Source: Amycolatopsis thermophila
GTDB lineage: Bacteria > Actinomycetota > Actinomycetes > Mycobacteriales > Pseudonocardiaceae
NCBI RefSeq assembly: GCF_030814215.1
Contig: NZ_JAUSUT010000001.1
Span: 5,518,001 to 5,582,000 of the forward strand
Direction: 5' to 3'
DNA: 64,000 nucleotides
Made by a program: the position numbers and the translations under genes. How positions within the stretch are numbered: the first letter of the stretch is position 1; each line of letters opens with the position of its first letter. A model generated the notes under the pieces. The model ran no database searches, was not told the DNA's origin, and was given only the letters and a program-made list of their open reading frames with translations. Positions 62,165-64,000 of this stretch are shown piece by piece.

Positions 62165-62450
62165 CAGTACCCGACGGGTCATGGGGACCACCAGCTCCCC
62201 AGTCGTGATCCGCACGGGAGTGTCACGTGACTTGGGCAAGTTCTGCAGAAGGGCAAGCCCGAGACCCCCGGGGTAAGGCGAACTGGGTGGATGGGGGCGA
62301 GTCCAAACGTGGCGATGCCCGCAGGAGGGGCAGGTGTCCCGCAACAGCGGTGTGGTGGCGGGTGCAGGCGAAGCGACAGGTCAGCCGCCAGGACAGAATC
62401 CAGCGATTTTCGTTCTCGGACAGGAGCGGGGCAGAACCGTGACCATCTCA
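62165..62450. other. No gene seen
   Basis: About 285 bp between the MFS gene and the IS5 fragment show no coding signal or strong terminator. Confidence 0.35.
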
Positions 62451-62655
62451 GTCCCGCGCCACCAGCGCGGGAGTCTGCCAGGGCCCGAACATCGCCGGCA
62501 GGTTCCGCCACGCGATCCCGCACCGATACCGGTAGATAATGCCCTCGGCCATCGCCCGCGGATCCGAAAACGGCCGCCCGGGTCTCCCCGTGCGCGCCGG
62601 CAGCAAGTCCTTGATCAACGCCCACTGCTCATCCGAGAGCAACTCAAACCACGAC
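62451..62655 (-). pseudogene. IS5-type transposase fragment
   Basis: LSDEQWALIKDLLPARTGRPGRPFSDPRAMAEG and the following residues match the N-terminus of the transposase at 35920-36762 (about 90 percent DNA identity). Only about 60 codons remain. It borders a PEP-synthase fragment. Confidence 0.75.
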
Positions 62656-62930
62656 CCGACTAGCGGACCTGGAGCAGGCGATCATCGACAGCTACGAGCG
62701 GCTGTGCGTGCGGTGCACGGACGTCAACCTCCCGGTGGCCGTGCGCAGCTCGGCGACCGGGGAGGACGGCTCGCACGCCAGTTTCGCGGGCATCTTCGAC
62801 ACCTACCTCGGGGTCACCGGGCCACAGGCGGTGATCGAGTCGGTGCGGAACTGCTGGGGCAGCCTGTTCACCGCACGCGCCCTGGCTACCGGCATCGCAA
62901 CGGGATCTCGCACCACGCCAATGCCGGCGG
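62656..62930 (+). pseudogene. PEP synthase/pyruvate-phosphate dikinase fragment (ATP-grasp part)
   Basis: VAVRSSATGEDGSHASFAG is the hallmark of the ATP-binding domain of PpsA/PPDK-type enzymes, followed by FDTYLGVTGPQAVIESVRNCWGSLFTARA. A frame change follows near 62885 and the remainder is lost at the next IS fragment. Both ends are bounded by IS pieces. Confidence 0.65.
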
Positions 62931-63130
62931 TGCGGGCGAGCGACTCGATCGGCTGCCGGACCGGCTTGAGCAGGTTCTGGGCCGGGTGCGGGGTTCGGTT
63001 GCGGTAGGACGGTTGCAGCAGCCGCACCCCGCGGTCGGCGCGGTCGGTGTCCAGTTCGCGGGAGACGGCGCCCTTGTCGCCCAGAATGAGCGGTCCTGGT
63101 ATCAGCACCTGACGCTCGTCGAGCTTGGGG
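62931..63130 (-). pseudogene. DDE transposase C-terminal fragment (IS982/IS4-like)
   Basis: LILGDKGAVSRELDTDRADRGVRLLQPSYRN and the following PVRQPIESL match the end of DDE transposases of this kind. About 65 codons remain, with no N-terminus. Confidence 0.5.
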
Positions 63131-63144
63131 GCGGGGCGCCGGCC

Positions 63145-63508
63145 TCGGGTCCGGCGGGGTGCCGGACCCCGACGCATCGAGATCCGGCCGAGTGGTGACG
63201 ACGAGTTCGGCGCCTGGCCGGAGACCGCCGCGGACGGCTTCGGCCACCCCGGCACGCAGGGGCCGCCCGACCACGCGTTCCTCACACGCGCCATGCGCGA
63301 GCTCGCGGCGGGCGGCGTCCAGCGCTACCTGGCGCGGTGCGACGGGGTCGTCGCTGGTGCCGTCGGCATGTGCGTCACCGGCGGCCAGGCCCAGTTCACC
63401 GGGGCCGCGACCCTGCCCGGCTACCGGCGCCGGGGCATCCAGGCCGCCCTGCTGTCCGTGCGGCTCGCCGACCAGCAGGCTGGATTTCCCTGGACAATCC
63501 ACCCCTGA
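63145..63508 (+). pseudogene. GNAT acetyltransferase fragment
   Basis: RYLARCDGVVAGAVGMCV and FTGAATLPGYRRRGIQAALLSVRLA are the beta-strand and acetyl-CoA-binding (motif A, RRRGIQ) parts of a GNAT enzyme. The frame stops soon after (FPWTIHP), before the family's C-terminal region, and the N-terminus lies in the junction with the transposase fragment. Likely a truncated gene. Confidence 0.5.
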
Positions 63509-63600
63509 GCCATCGAGCAGCCAAGCCGGAGAATGCGTTCACCTTCGCATGCCGGGCACGGGTGGCGTTATTGGTCGGTTCGGTGTGCGTCGTTGTGAGG

Positions 63601-64000
63601 TCAGCTTGGCCGGTAGGCGGCGAGGAAGGCATCTGCCCCGTCGTCGGCGATCCGCTGCAGTTCTCGTGGTGATGGCATCGGCCCGTCGGGGTCGAACAGC
63701 GCGGTATCGAGGGTTGCGCCGAGCACGAGGTAGGAGAAGTGCTCGGCGGCTCGTTTCGGGTCGGGTGTGTTCAGCGCGCCGCGCGCGTGCAACTCGCCGA
63801 ATGCCTCGGTAAGGGCATTCATGACCCGCCCGGGCGCACGCCGGTAGTATTCGGCGGCGAGTTCGGGGAATCGGGTCGCCTCCAGGATGATGAGCCGGCG
63901 CAGCCGCAACACCTGTGGCTGCGCGACCGCCGCGAGGTGCCGGCGGGCCAGTTCACGTATCGCGGTGGGCACGTCAGTCGCGTCCGGCAAGCCCGCGACG
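63601..64000 (-). CDS. TetR-family regulator, C-terminal part (runs off window)
   Basis: The visible 130 residues are the ligand domain of a TetR/AcrR protein of the AefR-like type (QVLRLRRLIILEATRFPELAAEYYRRAPGRV, then ALTEAFGELHARGAL). The HTH is beyond the window edge; the frame is open to the last base. Confidence 0.75.
   Translation of the reverse strand, partial: VAGLPDATDVPTAIRELARRHLAAVAQPQVLRLRRLIILEATRFPELAAEYYRRAPGRVMNALTEAFGELHARGALNTPDPKRAAEHFSYLVLGATLDTALFDPDGPMPSPRELQRIADDGADAFLAAYRPS

Overview
The window is high-GC actinomycete DNA. It carries a mycofactocin-type (NDMA-dependent) methanol dehydrogenase, an NmtR-type nickel/cobalt sensor, ECF sigma factors and a mycothiol-dependent enzyme family. 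All fit the Pseudonocardiales. The methanol dehydrogenase with its aldehyde dehydrogenase/DUF779 neighbours points to an Amycolatopsis-like methylotroph. This is inference from protein recognition; no rRNA or tRNA gene is present to confirm it.

Layout. (1) 1-16.3 kb is a heavy-metal island, partly decayed. It holds the start of a CPx-ATPase; a MerA-like flavoprotein and a TetR/AhpD-like pair; an ECF sigma/anti-sigma pair with two small membrane proteins, one MerT-like; wrecks of MerB, a MerR, a HAD dehalogenase and a copper-type ATPase; an intact ArsR/merA/merR block; and an intact nmtR/P1B-4 ATPase pair with an 18-bp perfect palindrome between them. (2) 16.5-20.2 kb has an IS5-type remnant that cuts off a helicase gene, an intact NmrA/DUF5996 pair, a frameshifted DUF421 gene and a YrhK-like gene. 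(3) 20.4-35.9 kb is the one-carbon/acetate core. It has acs, a GAF-type regulator, aldehyde dehydrogenase, DUF779, methanol dehydrogenase, a MoxR ATPase and a VWA protein with histidine-rich stretches, an MftM-like methyltransferase, an acetate-type transporter, a two-component system, a second iron-type alcohol dehydrogenase and a NiCoT nickel/cobalt permease.

(4) 35.9-48.5 kb is mixed accessory DNA. It includes an IS5-type element, an ECF sigma factor with a SnoaL-like tail, small housekeeping-type enzymes, a TetR gene with two near-identical operators, a class I aminoacyl-tRNA-synthetase-like wreck, and a nested insertion (an IS110 element inside an IS481 element inside a small gene, with a 7-bp target duplication). 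An MFS/ArsR pair with a large inverted repeat closes the region. (5) 48.5-62.2 kb is a catabolic cluster. It has an IclR regulator, two class III CoA-transferases, an enoyl-CoA hydratase, a thiolase-like protein with its DUF35 partner, two SDRs (one lacking the catalytic Tyr/Lys), a D-2-hydroxyacid dehydrogenase, an aldehyde dehydrogenase, a fumarate-reductase-type flavoprotein and an MFS importer. The substrate is not identified; CoA activation, hydration and thiolytic or retro-aldol cleavage of an organic acid is the likely logic. (6) 62.2-64 kb is a scrapyard of IS pieces, a PEP-synthase fragment, an acetyltransferase fragment and the end of a TetR gene.

In the core, the methanol dehydrogenase would make formaldehyde using mycofactocin as electron acceptor and the aldehyde dehydrogenase/DUF779 pair would oxidise aldehydes. 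The MoxR/VWA pair with His-rich segments looks like a dedicated maturation machine, and the methyltransferase may tailor the mycofactocin cofactor. A 20-bp motif shared by the acs and aldehyde dehydrogenase upstream regions suggests joint control by the GAF regulator encoded between them. Many genes in the accessory parts are frameshifted while the core and the catabolic cluster are intact, which argues for true decay rather than uniformly poor sequence.
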